64,000 bases of DNA, from assembly GCA_949825065.1 (NCBI GenBank), contig OX463842.1, positions 32,916,727-32,980,726 of the forward strand, written 5' to 3'. Positions 9,848 through 22,036 of the stretch are shown here, one piece after another; the first letter of the stretch is position 1, and each line of letters begins with the position of its first letter. The DNA comes from Odontocerum albicorne. Its lineage: Eukaryota; Arthropoda; Insecta; Trichoptera; Odontoceridae. The notes below the pieces were generated by a model, which did no database searches, was not told where the DNA came from, and was given only the letters and a program-made list of their open reading frames with translations. Both the position numbers and the translations under genes were made by a program.

Positions 9848-12800
9848 ATGATGTCCAAATCTCTGTGTTGTCTCCTAGCTCTAGGCAGCCTTGCCTGCAT
9901 GATCAGGGCAGCTCCTCTCTTAGGATTAGACGATGAAGACCTTTTCCAGGATACCGCCATAGTCGAATCAACAGTTAGGGAAGTACGAGCTGTCAAGGTA
10001 CGAATCATATCTTAAATTTACGAATAACATTAAAATGAATGATTAATAAAAAATCAATTATAACATACACTGTAGAAGAATGACGAGGGCAGAATAAATA
10101 TTTTAATATCTGAAGAAGAATAATGAGGACAGAGTAAATAATTTCATACCATAACAGAAGAGTGATGAGGACAGAAAAATAATTGTACATCATTGTAGAA
10201 GAGTGATGAGGGCATAATCAATCATTTCATACCATTGTAGAAGAGTGGTTAGGACAGAATATATAATTTCATACCATTGTAGAAAAATGATGAGGGCAGA
10301 ATAAATAATTTCATACCATTTTAAAAGAGTGATGAGAGCAGAATAAATCATTTCTTATCATTGCAGAAGATTTACGAAGGCAGAATTAATAATTTCATAC
10401 CATTGTAGAAGAATGATGAGAGCAGAATAAACCTTTTTAATGTCAATGAAAAAAAATCATACCATTGTAGAAAAGTTATGAAGGCAGAATAAATAATTTC
10501 ATAGCATTGCAGAAGAGTGATGAGGACAGATTAAACCCTTTTAATACCATTTTTTTTTAATTACCATTGAAAAATAACAATGAGGGCAGAACAAACCCTT
10601 TCATACCACTTTAGAAGAGTGATGGTGGTAAAATAAATAATTTCGTACTATTGGTGAAGAATAATAAAGGCATAATAATTTATTTCATGCTGGGATTTTT
10701 AGTCTGTCAATAATAGTGGGTTCGAGTCCCGAATTGAAACGCCCCACAGTATTCGGATTACCAATCTAGAGGGACAAAATTATTTTTCATGTCATTTCAC
10801 ATAATTATGTTACATTTTAATAACTAGAGGCTTAGGAAATATAAACAAATGGTTTTTAATTTAATAATAGGTTTTTAATTTATCAAATACACAATAATAC
10901 ATTGAGAATAAGACAAATTTAGAAACGTTAAAAACGTAATACTTATAATTATGAAAAAAATATGCTAAAATACCTTTTTTTAATAGCATTAGAAAATCGC
11001 TTTCATACACATGTTTAACTTTTTTAGGTATTTTTCTAATAAGGCTTGTATACGGATCAGAAGAAACTAATAAATATTTAAATAAATCGTAATTTGTCCT
11101 AACACGTGAAGTTTTTAAAGTGCGATGTTGCCTAATTTTTCTAATTTCTTTATTTTTGGCCTCTGATGCCTCTTCAGACATTTGTCCGATAGGAATCAAA
11201 GAAGAATCGATGATCTCAGCACCGTGCATCAATATTTTGTGCAAGGCTGCAGGCATATTGTACCACGAGTATAATGATATGTATAGCATTTTTGTTTCCT
11301 TAGTGTAATTTTCAAATTTTGCTGTTTAAAATATATGTTACAATTATGCTCTCTATTTCTAGATAACAATTGTTTTTTTCTCTTTTAAAACCCGATCATA
11401 TGATGGATATAAATTGAAACCTCTTTCAGAAGCTTCCTGTTGGATATGTTTATATAGTACTACATTACCGTAAATTTGTTTGCATTGCTAAAGCTTCTTC
11501 TGGGGAGTAAAGATTTTGTGTTCGAGTTGTGAAAATTTGTTTCTTGGCCTTTTTATAACTCGTTGCTCTTCTTGGTGATGCAGTCAACATCTCTTGTATT
11601 GAATTTGCCCCATCACGTCTACCATTGACTCGAATACTAACTGCAGCTTTATATGTCAATTCTTCCTTCTCGTAGCTGGTAACCAAATCACGTACTTTTC
11701 TCCTTTTTGATTCGGATGAACATTCTCGAAATATTTTAGCTGTATGGCCTGCCTTATTAATTGTCTGCGTTGGAGAAGAAAAATCTAAATCTTCACACAA
11801 TCAAAGTTGGTAGAGTTTTAAAAACAAGTTCAAACGTCTTTGTTTTTGTACCCATTTTCTCGCATTCGGTTTTTACAAAAAAAAATAATCTTATAGCTTC
11901 TGCTTCTTTATCATCTTGAATATTATAAAACGTTTTTACAAAATCATAAACACGCTGAATTTGGTGTTACGAAGGGTTAGAACGCCATACTTAAAAGATA
12001 CTAATTCTCGTAAGTCTGCTCCCTATAGCAAAAAAATATATATATTTAAGAAATTGCACAAAATCGCAGTAAATGGCAATACTTTTTATTTAAAGAATAT
12101 ATAAGATTATTTTTTAAACTTAGTTTCATAGCCTTGCGACATCTTACGCATAACCTTACATCTTGTTAAACTTTGAACTCAATAAAATGCATAGGATGAA
12201 ATTTCATGAATTTGTTATTGTTATAAAAATAATCTATAGCATAAATAAATTAATATAATTATGACATACATAAATGAATAAATACCTGTAGAACACGATG
12301 CCACCACGAAAATTATTTTCAATAACTTTTTAAAACACTGTTAACATGCACAAACTTCGGAAGTCAGGAATGTACTAATATAAATATTTTATACTTGCGA
12401 CACAAAGCGTCACTTTGTCCCGCCATAAAAAATAAAATAGGGGTTTCTTGAAAAATCTGGCATTTGCTTCTTATCAATAGGTTTGTTTGATACACTAAAA
12501 CGGCATTTTTTATGTAAAGTATTGATTTTCATTTTTAGGATTTTGCCCCTCTAGATTGGTCAATCTGAAAACTGTGCGCCCTTGAGAAGAGTTTGCTCTC
12601 TAAACGGCGCTTTATAAACTGTCCTTTTATTATTATACCATTGAATAAAATTCATAAGAGTAGAAAAAAAAATATATAGTATTAGTGGTAATAAGAGTAG
12701 AATAAAAAATAAGTAAATTTTATCATATATGACATTTTATTTATTTATTCTACCGACCAAACGACCTTTATGATACAAAAAATGACATACTCTATTAAAA

Positions 12801-15800
12801 TAACAATTAAAAATCAATATTGAGCTGCAAGTAATGTTGAGCACTAGAAATAAAAAGTCAACTCACGAAATCAGCCAACCCCAACACAATAAAAAAACCA
12901 ATGTAATTTATTCCGGCAAGAACGAATTCTTCACTTTTCTCTTGCAAGTAATCAAAGTCATATGAAAGTCCACACAATGCATTTATTGATTGCCCAATCC
13001 ATGACGTCTTGTTATGCAGGCGTCATAAAAATTAATTAGTTGTAACTACATCATTATGGAATAAAATATTTGGCCGGGTGGACATACAAGGAACGTGCAG
13101 CCTCACACGCTGAATTGGTACCGGACTGTTAACAATCTTGTACAATATAATGGTGTAAGGTCAAATATTTTATGCCATGAAAGAAAAGTGATGAGATGAT
13201 CAAATGAGTATTTAGGAAAGAGACATAACTTTTCTATTAACGAATGAGACCATTTCGTTACAGGTCTTGCCTAATGGAGTAATTGCCTTCGTTTCCCATT
13301 GCAACTCACCGTTCAATATCTCGAATTTAATTTGTATTGTAAATTATAAAAATTATGTATGAGTTACTTAGAATTATGTTTGCATCTAGAATTTCCGTTC
13401 GTATGGGAATTACCTTCCTCCTAGAATTGTGAGCATTTTAATGTACCCATCGCTGATAAAACACATTTACTGATAAATTGATCTAGCCAAACAAACCAGC
13501 GTACTCGTATTTGTAGTATTACGAATTGATAAATACGAGTACTTACATAAAATATAAATACATGTCGTACAAAATTGACTAGCAACTTTTCTAACAAGAT
13601 ATCTTTTTTACATCGAGTAGCACATCAGTCGGTATTCGGTTTCAAACATTCATATTTTTTAGTTTGATTTTTTCCAGATATTTGAAAAGGCATCCTTAAG
13701 TTTAATATAGAGAATTTAACAATAGGGAAACGAACGTAAGTGGTAGAACTTGATTTATCAAATTAAGAGTCAGTTACTCGAATCAGCAAAATTAACGATT
13801 AGGAGATTAATTGCACTTTCTCAAAAGCAGAAATCAGTAATTGACTTACCTAGAGTCGGAAGATCGCGTAATATCACATTTATGAGAATATTCAATGGGT
13901 ACAAGAGAGTGATAATAAAAAACCTTCAACCAGACGACGTTCAGCTCAGCTCGAAATGTGTCAAACAACACTGCAATTTTTTTTCACCTCAAAATTCAGT
14001 TACTTGTAACCACAACATCCACAACAACGCCTTGAATGGATACATTGGAACGTGACTTATGGGCCATCTGTATTATACAAATCATCAATTTAATATGGAT
14101 TTCATACAATAGTATTAAATGTTACCAAAACGAATAGACACGATACTATATTCCAATGAAATACACATTGTTTGAATGCGCATAATAATCGTTTGAAATC
14201 TATAGCATATTTGTGTACCTACTATATACGAGTATAGTAAGTTAACAAGACATGGTGCTATATTTCATAAAACTTGTAGTTTTGACAGCATCAATTTCAT
14301 TGGTTTTTAATTCATATGGTACCCGTCATATATTCCAATTGGTTATGCTGATACCTATATTGAAGAGCGTAAAAGGATACATTGCGATTATTAGGACCGA
14401 AGACAATATTATCTTCTGTTCCAATTATCAAACTTTTTGGTATAAAACCACTGGAGAAGGCACGAAACTCTCAGTTCGCCATCGCACATGTTGGTAATTG
14501 AAGAGCTATTTGCATCTTGCAATTGAAGAGGTATCATACGTCTTGAGAATTGAAGATGCATTACCCTTGAAGAGACAATACTTGCACACGTCAATTGTGT
14601 GCGAATATTGTTACCAGGTGAATTCTTGAACCAGACTGGAAGCCATGGCAAGCTTAATATAAAAAGAAGTCACGCGGTAGTAATAAAGTGGTGATTCGAT
14701 TAAGATAAAATAGAATAAAAGACGAGTCAGGAGTATATACGAGTATTCGTGCAATCCCATCCCAACAATATTCCAGTTGTTTCTGAATGTTGATATCCTT
14801 CCTATTTATTTAATTGATAGCTATCAGATTATTTCTAGAAATTCAAAGACCTTTTATTCTGATAGGATTCCGAGCATGCTCCAGCCAACTACCACAAAGT
14901 CTATGACTCTGGCGACAAGGGAGACATCGGATATACCAGACAGATGTCTGATAAAGGCAAAGGTGGTTACCAGAAGTTCGATTCCTTCCACAAAAAAGCT
15001 GGAGACTCCTATGGATATGAGAAGCACGATTCCTTTGGAGTGAAAGACAAGGCTGACGCCAGCGGATATATTGGAAAAGCAGGAGCTTCATCAAAGAAGA
15101 AGGGTCGTGGTAAAAATGGTAAGCACTTTGAGGCTATTAAACTTTTTACCTAATTTTCATATTGATTAGTAAATCAATTACAGCTCTATACCGGGGCATC
15201 ACGGAGCTTCCCCCAAATTGCCTCGTTTCGCGCAAAATCTCTTGGATAGTTGAGAAGGGTTTATTTTTTTCAATTTTGATTCCCTATACAGACAGAAATG
15301 AGAGAGACAATAAGCAGTTGTGAGAAATAAAAAACTGATTTTGGATCAAACAAACTATGAGCTACTAGAATATCAATCGAATTCGATCATACTAGTCTTA
15401 TTATGCATACAATATGTAAAAGTGGGTTCTGAAAGGGTCATCCCTTATGTAAGTACACCAAGCTACTTCAAATACAATGACTGAGAAGTCTCTGTGTGCC
15501 ACTTTTGTCATACCGCCATACGAAAGAAGAAGATTAGTACGAGTAAATGGATAGAGTCTACAGCAACGACTATCAACATGCAGCCAGTATAGCTTTTTCA
15601 ATATGACCCGCGAACGAAATATACTCGTATATTAAATCTTTATATCTGGCAATAAGCTCGCCAGATTGCATAGTTTAAGATTAAAAAACATCGTCAATTT
15701 TCAAAATAGCGCATAGTTCAAGGATCATCACTGCTCAAGATCTCACTGAATCTATATATACTAAAACCAATAATTTCAACTCATTATGTTAATTGAAAAT

Positions 15801-16695
15801 CGAAAAATATTTGTTTTGCGCTAAATGTTCATTTTATTTTCAGCCAAATATCAAGCCAGTCCCGAAGATGAGAGTTCATATGACGTAAACGAAGAAAGGT
15901 AAATCCAAATAACTCTAAATATTATTAAGAGCAGTATATGTCTGTTTCTACTAATTATTATACTAACTCAAGAATGGTTGAACCGATTTTGATACGGTTT
16001 TTTTAGAATTTTATAAATTTCATCATAACGCAGGGAATTGAACAGTGAAAAATTATGTGACACGGATTAAAAACATATGGACGTGGCACATAACATTTCG
16101 ATAAGGCGGCTTAACTAGTAAGTTCGAAGTTAATCGAAAGTTGGTTGGAAACTTGTTTGTTGGGCGATAATAAAACCGCACATTTTACTGTCAAGTGTCA
16201 CATAAAAAACTATAATAAACATATCAAAATAATGGAGCTCAAATTTATTGGGTTTAATATTTTACTAAAAAGTCTGTGGATGCAAAGTGAATCTCAGAAG
16301 GCAGCCTGACAATCTGACTAGATAAATCGTTAAAACAAATATGTACGGAAGCTTTGATTATGATTCGATTCATCCCTTAGTCAGGCACAGAGCAGCAGTA
16401 AGGATTGACCGTGATCGAGTATTAATTCAGACTGTAAATTTAATGATTAACTGTTTATATTTCTAGCGATGCAGACAACGATGAAGATGAAGGAGGCAGC
16501 AATGAAGAAGAAAGTGACGAAGGCGCCACTAGCGATGAAGGTGCCGCTAGCGATGAGGGTGCTGCTCGAAACGAGGAAGCCGCTTCCCAGGAAGAAGGAG
16601 GAATACAGGAGGCAGGTTACGATGAAAACGATGCCGCAAATTATGACAATCCCTCCGGCTACACATACGGCACTGGAGATGAATACAATTTCTAA
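9848..16695 (+). CDS. Secreted Lys/Gly-rich protein with acidic tail, four coding exons, 228 aa
   Basis: Coding exons are 9848-9997, 14866-15118, 15844-15898 and 16467-16695. Phases 0, 1 and 2 match across all three introns (4868, 725 and 568 bp), each GT..AG. The first exon encodes an N-terminal signal peptide (residues 1-21, hydrophobic CCLLALGSLACM, likely cut after IRA) and a short acidic propeptide-like stretch. Exon 2 gives a basic, Gly/Lys/Tyr/His-rich domain (residues 51-134) with repeats of the type DKGKGGYQKFDSFHKK and YGYEKHDSFG. Exons 3 and 4 give a strongly acidic low-complexity tail (residues 135-228) with DEGATSDEGAASDEG-type repeats, ending in tyrosines and a C-terminal NF. 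The start follows a splice-acceptor-like AATTTTAG, so an untranslated exon probably lies upstream. The composition resembles insect cuticle or other extracellular-matrix structural proteins; the exact family is not recognised. No poly(A) signal lies close to the stop. Confidence 0.85.
10072..10690. repeat. Minisatellite, period about 42 bp, intron 1
   Basis: About 14 degenerate units of GTAGAAGAGTGATGAGGGCA followed by GAATAAATAATTTCATACCA. Units differ by several substitutions and small indels, so the array is old. Weak echoes at 12640-12720 and about 13165-13195 suggest it once extended further or was split by the transposon at 10761-12559. Confidence 0.9.
10861..11289 (-). pseudogene. Transposon-associated ORF, C-terminal part
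   Basis: A 142-codon frame whose first 75 residues read as a conserved-looking domain (MPAALHKILMHGAEIIDSSL, then IGQMSEEASEAKNKEIRK, then LLVSSDPYTSLIRK). The remainder is hydrophobic low-complexity sequence, probably read-through. The LHKILMHGAE..PIGQ.SEEA..ARNK pattern is one I associate with C-termini of the same uncharacterised family as the upstream frame. The order and strand support one gene with an internal deletion. Confidence 0.5.
11465..11800 (-). pseudogene. Transposon-associated ORF, N-terminal part
   Basis: A 111-codon frame, hydrophilic and rich in Arg, Lys, Ser and Thr, with segments FRECSSESKRRKVRDLVTSY and KEELTYKAAVSIR and, near its end, YSPEEALAM. From memory these resemble a family of uncharacterised transposon-like proteins seen in many insects and cnidarians; I could not verify this. 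No catalytic residues can be assigned. The frame ends before the expected middle of the protein, so a catalytic core, if any, appears to be missing. Confidence 0.5.
12561..14865 (+). other. Remainder of intron 1 of the secreted-protein gene
   Basis: AT-rich intron sequence holding four copies of the dispersed ACGAGTA motif (13502, 13535, 14228, 14739). Frames of about 100 and 80 codons (13750-14055, 14252-14497) have no recognisable domain and no splice support, so they are not called. Confidence 0.6.
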
Positions 16696-19600
16696 GGAAA
16701 TAATTTAAAATTTACTGAGTGCATTGTGATAAAAAAAGACAATCTAAGTTAGTGATTTTTGTTATTATGTGTTCGTTATTATTAATTATCAATTCCAATG
16801 ACCTGGCCTCAAAGCGACGTAATTCCGTACCTACATCATGTCATTAGTTGCTGTAAGTAAACATAGTAAAAAGGTAATCATCATATTTGTTGAAGGAGCT
16901 TTGTTCAACACAAAAGGAATATCTCTCTGGATGAAGTGCAACGTGCCTGATCGATGATAACATGACGTAGTGTAGATACGAGTATAACGTCACTCACTAG
17001 TTATGACTGTTTGAAAACAATATATATTTCTAACCAGATCAGATCAGCCAAAATCATTATTTTGCATTATACACAAGTACATTTAATTTGACCTCAAGGG
17101 TTTTAGTCGATCAAATTCCAAACATAGTATTTCTCTAATCGCAACAATAAGATTCAACATAAACATTACAGAAAACCGATGTTGAGAAATTGAAAAATAG
17201 ATCTGATTTTCTTTCGTTTTAAAATGTTCATTCTTATAAAGAGATACAAAAAACATTTATATATTTTTTTTATAAATCTTACTGCCTAACATTATGAAGC
17301 TTTGAAATTTTCCATTTTTTTTATTTTATAACTCCAATTTTTTTTTATTTTGTTATAATATAAAATATGTTGAGATATTTAAGTTTAAATAAATTATAAA
17401 TACAAATATTTTTTTAAATTTTATTTCCTTTAACAAATGTTGTAACGTATTAGAAAGATCTAAGACAATAAATAATTTTGTATATTTTCTCGTTCATTAT
17501 TAGATTTATCAGACACTGTCCATGTTCAATTTATAAAGCTGTGCGCATACTAAATGAAAGTGTAAAAAAACAAAAAAAAAATCTTGAATTTAAAAAAATT
17601 CGCTAGTGAGAGAAATTCCTAAAACTGTATCAATCAACACAATTTAGAAATCGAGGATATTCAATTACTTTTTATTTTTACCCCGCACGCTTCAAGTGTT
17701 ATTAGTTTAAAAAAATGACTTTACACAAAATATATTTAATTTCAAAATGAAACCTGGAAGAAAAATCAAAATAAAAACCTTTTTTTTATTTTATAATACC
17801 AAATTGAGAACTAAAATTACGACAGTTGATTGGTCAACGTTTTGCTTAATAAATAATCCTCTAACGAAACCCCTGACAAATAAAACAGTTCATTATTTAT
17901 AAATAATACATTGATATAAGCTTAGCCTAATGTAACATACTAGTGTATGAGGCATAAGAAACTGAGATCGAAATGCATGTGTAAAAACGCAAGGCATTTT
18001 GAAATTCAGAATTGTTTTATCGTTGTAAAAAAACATTATTATAACTAAAAACCATCATAATTTTTTTTACAAAAAATATAATTTTTACAAAATTTCATAC
18101 TTGGGGAAGAGCCACGATATTTATTTTGTTCATTAGATTGCATTATTGATTGTCCATAAAGCATTAGAATAAATTCACATTTGACCTCATAAGTTACTAG
18201 ATGCTCTTCTTGCTAATTGTAGGGAAATCGGGTTGACCGAAAATGCTTAAAAACCGCCAAATCAGATCAGGGTTGATCAAGTGAAAATCTGGTTTAAAAA
18301 TTAGTTTTATTTTAAAAAAACATGGCGGAGGAAATGTTTTCATCTAATTGGTGTGCTTGGACAAGCTGACGTTAGATTAGATTTTTACTTAATGGAGTAT
18401 TCTCATTTCATGGGCCGAAAAATCGACGATTTTTAAGATTTTTTTTATCAGTGAACGAATTATTTTTTTCAATTGTTGTTTTTTTAGACATGCATATTTA
18501 TTTATCTTTTAAGAACATTTGCATAAAATTTCATGATAAAAAAATATATATTTTTGTTGTTAAGTCGGAAGTAAAGGCCGCCCGTACATGAAGGGGGTTT
18601 ATTATGCCCGTAATTGTGGCTGTTGTACAAGTCTAAAAATAAAAAAAAAACTGTTTTACTCAGAAAACATGTGGTGACAGCCGGTACTAAAATAATTAAA
18701 AAAATAATAATTGGAAAAAAAATTGCGGCTTGTTGAAATTAAAAATTCATTTTTATTGTCTTTAGTGGAGTGAAAAAAGTCGAAAAAATGAATCGATTAA
18801 AATAATTCTAGTACCGGCTATAGAGAGATATATAACAAAGAGAATAAGTACTTATTTATTAAAATCGGTTAATTAGTTTTGGAGTTATTATGGGGAATAA
18901 TTTAAAAAAAGTTATTTTTCAGGAAACGCGTTTAAAGTTTCAAGTGCGATTTTTACACGAATTAAAGAAAATATTTTCAACTTACTGTTAATCAGCAATT
19001 CCAGGACCATATAAATTTAAAAATTCCGATAAACTAAATATCAATTCATCATTCCAAGAAATCCTATTGGACGAGAATTTTTGGAAACTAAGGCTGCTGC
19101 CATAATAATAGACATCATTTTTCGACCGGCGCGGTCGACTATAAACCCTCATAACTTTTCGAATTTTCAAGATTTTTGAAAATTTCTTTTTGGTAATTAT
19201 TCAGAAAGGACTGTAAAAAATAAAATTAAAAAAAATCGATTAAAAAAAATCCAAATGAGAATATCTCTTTAACTGCGGTCATACCACGAACTGCTCATGA
19301 GTTGCCTTTGAGTGAACTATAAGCTGATGACATGACTGCCAGCCTTTTTTCCAAAGATGTGCCAAGTCAAATTGATTTGCTATCATTTTGTCTATTTTTT
19401 GCCAACTGTTGACCGTTGTGAAGTTCATGTAAGTAAGCTCCGTCCAAATGCCCGAATTCATAGTCAAACTTTAATTCTAAATACTAATTTGTAACCTTAA
19501 AATTTCGCAATTTGTAATCTAAATCGGACCAAACTTTAATGTAAAATAATTAAACCGCGTAATTAATTTATTTGAGGAAGCTACGACAAATTTGTACGAA

Positions 19601-20103
19601 ATTTAACTTAAACTACTAATTTCTTTGGAGTAAAATAGTTGATGTTTAGTATTAGGTTGTGCTATAAATTTGGACCAAAAATGGAACATCTAAGACGATG
19701 CAGTGTACACGCAGCTCTTATTTGATTCTTGGTAACCCCTGAATATGGAGTTGCCACTAGAAGAATCATGATAGGACGAATGTCAAACACTATCACACTA
19801 TACAGCAATGTTTGTCGCATCTGCGTTGTGATTGGTGATTGGTCGACAACAAATTAATAACTTTTGTTTGCAAAAGTCGATTTTCCTTTATGTGACGTAA
19901 ACAATGTCCAACTCTGTCGCATTGTTTGCGGCATCTATTGTCAATGACCAGTGCTAACTTCGCAAGTTTTGACGTTTCATGTTCTTGTCGCTTCGAACCG
20001 AATCAGTCGTGATTCTCGTAAATGATTTTCTTGTGAAATATTGCTCGTCAAGTTTATTGTGTAAATCTTTTCAAATAGCTGATTTCATGAAAATTGCGCG
20101 ATC
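16696..20103. other. Intergenic and 3-prime flank, no recognised gene
   Basis: Very AT-rich with many A and T homopolymers. Two minus-strand frames of about 60 codons (18988-19170 and 19279-19467) are unsupported by homology I recognise. 19640-20103 is less AT-biased and is the likely promoter and 5-prime untranslated region of the EGF-like gene; no TATA box or initiator is clear. Confidence 0.55.
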
Positions 20104-20629
20104 ATGAGTTTCATGGGCGACTATACAATTTTTTTCCTACACATGTTCTTTTTGACGTTTTGTGAATGCGGTGAGTGCCCTGTTATTATTAAATTGATTC
20201 AATTGTTAGCCTCTTCCTTATTATCTCAAATTAGTAAGACTTCAATATTCTCTTACAGGTCTACTTCCAGCATGCGACAAATCGAAACTGGATACCTGCG
20301 GTGGCTTCGAAGGCATTGAATGCAATGAATTGACAAATACTTGTGAATGCTCTGCTGGCTACGAATTTAATCCAACAAATGTAGACTTGTCAACAGCGTG
20401 TGTTAAATACTCAAATAATGTAACGCCTCCCGTAGTTGAGGGTTCTTCTGTGACAATTGTGATATTTCTATTTCTAACTTTAGTTTTATTAACAACAGCT
20501 TTAGTTTTTATCAATCGACGGTATAATTTGTTTCATTGGATACGCCAAAAACTATTTGCCCGGCGAAGCAGTGGAGTGACATATGAAGATGTGATGATCG
20601 GCCAAGATGACCCTCCTATCAGCGCATGA
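20104..20629 (+). CDS. Small type I membrane protein with one EGF-like domain, two exons, 145 aa
   Basis: Exons are 20104-20170 and 20259-20629; the 88-bp intron has GT..AG ends and matching phase 1. Order of parts: hydrophobic signal peptide (residues 1-19), six cysteines at 28, 36, 44, 51, 53 and 70 with the EGF-type C-x-C between the fourth and fifth, an N-glycosylation site at Asn76 (N-V-T), one transmembrane helix (about 87-107, VTIVIFLFLTLVLLTTALVF), then a basic juxtamembrane tail (NRRYNLFHWIRQKLFARR) and a short acidic C-terminus. The topology predicts the EGF-like module outside the cell and a 38-residue tail inside. I do not recognise a named orthologue; it could be a ligand precursor, adhesion accessory or small secretory-pathway protein. 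Met4 could serve as an alternative start. Confidence 0.85.
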
Positions 20630-20810
20630 AGGCAGCACCTCTTTCCCACTCCCACACATTAGCTGTCAAGATGAGGCTCGCTTTACCAAAATGCCCGAGT
20701 ATGCAATGCAATGCTCAGACAAAACAAGTACCTAAATAGTTTACATTACATTGGGAATGTGCCGAAGGTTGATTTAGGACATTCTATTTCACTGAAGCTT
20801 TTAAATATTA

Positions 20811-22034
20811 GGGGTACCAGGAATTAATCCATTATTTTATAGAGCAACATGAATTTTTTTTTTAAATGGTTAAATATTTATCCTAAATATAATTTCTATC
20901 ATTATTTACAACTATTTCCCATCTCTATTGCAATTTTTCGATTCCCTTTTTATAAAATATGGTCAGTTTAAAATTAAAATACAAAATTAGGGGATTTTTT
21001 ATACAGCCTACATTATCAAATCGTTATTTTAATGTATTTTCCAAAGACCTGAATAGATTTTAGTCAGAAGGTGCCAAATCCGGGGAATACGGAGGATGTA
21101 ATAGAACCTCCCAATTCAACTCCTGAATTTTGTCACGTATATTTTTTGCAATGTGCGGGTGCGCATTGTCATGGTAAAGAACTACCCCATTTCGGTTTTT
21201 CGATCAGCTTCTAGTTCAATCTGTTTAATTGTTGACAATAAATCTCCACAGTTATCATTTCATCTGGTTATAATAACGTAAAGTTAATTCTACCGCAAAC
21301 ATCTCACAGGATGCAGAGGAGGACTTTTCGAAATGTTAATCCTGTCTTAGGAGTCAGAACCGGTGTTTTATTTGGCGAAAGCCATTTTCTTTTTTGCCTT
21401 TCATGATTGTAAACTATCCACTTCTCCTCTTTGGTTACGACTTGGTACAAAAACAGATGATTTCTTTGCCTTGTCAACAAAGAAGTTCACCCGCTGTTCT
21501 TTGTTATCTCAAGATAGTTCATGCGGTACCCGAATAACCACTCTATTCACTTTACCAATCCTTTTTAACTATACTTACACTGTGGACTATGAATATGAGA
21601 GTCTCTGTGACAATCCCTCAATGGTTTGCCAAGGATCTAATTCAATTAGTGTTTTCAGCAGATCATCATCAAATTTTGAGTCATCCTGACCTAAGGGTAT
21701 CCTTTAAAGCTCTATTGTAAATTTTCTAAACGACCATTGACATCTGTTGACAGTTAACACTTCACCCTATATGTTGTTTATGGTTTTTGTGGCCTCGCTC
21801 GCATTTTAGCCTAGATAGTAAAACAGCAGCATATAATATCTGATGTGTTCTTCATCAATCTTGGAGTTTGACATTTTATCCTTAGCATTAAAAAAATATT
21901 TAGTGCGCCAAAAATAAAGCTAACCAATAGCACTACAAAATAAATTTTTCAGATGTTTACTCCACCGCGTACGGTCACAAACTAAACTCAAACAACAACG
22001 TGCCTAAAAATAATGGATTCATTTCTGGTACCCT
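20811..22034 (-). mobile_element. Inactive mariner element
   Basis: Inverted repeats GGGGTACCAGGAATTAATCC (20811) and AAAATAATGGATTCATTTCT followed by GGTACCCT (ending 22034) are flanked by TA on both sides. The minus strand reads as a mariner transposase from the N-terminal helix-turn-helix part (CQ-W-F-R-K-F) through the KEEKW block and the HDNAHPH block to SPDLAPSD, where a stop follows at once. The first acidic catalytic position appears changed (usual GDEKW reads KEEKW), and there are several frameshifts and stops. It lies about 180 bp downstream of the EGF-like gene, perhaps in its 3-prime untranslated region. Confidence 0.9.
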
Positions 22035-22036
22035 TA

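Larger units (their letters stand above)
10761..12559 (-). mobile_element. Inverted-repeat-bounded DNA transposon, family not assigned
   Basis: The left end CCAATCTAGAGGGACAAAAT (10761-10780) and the reverse complement of the right end (12540-12559) match at 19 of 20 positions. Between them lie two minus-strand open frames (11465-11800 and 10861-11289) that read in order as the N- and C-terminal parts of one protein. The element is about 1.8 kb and sits inside intron 1 of the secreted-protein gene, antisense to it. No clear target duplication was identified. Confidence 0.65.

Noticed and set aside
10072..10690. CRISPR-like array
   Set aside because: Units are contiguous and degenerate with no distinct spacers, and the context is a eukaryotic intron.
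16469..16708. Plus-strand frame of 79 codons rich in Met, Lys and Thr
   Set aside because: Out-of-frame reading of exon 4 of the secreted-protein gene; the spliced frame gives the acidic tail and ends at 16695.
18988..19467. Two minus-strand frames of about 60 codons as a spliced gene
   Set aside because: A loose resemblance to a DNA-binding MADF-like pattern was not convincing and no consensus intron joins them.
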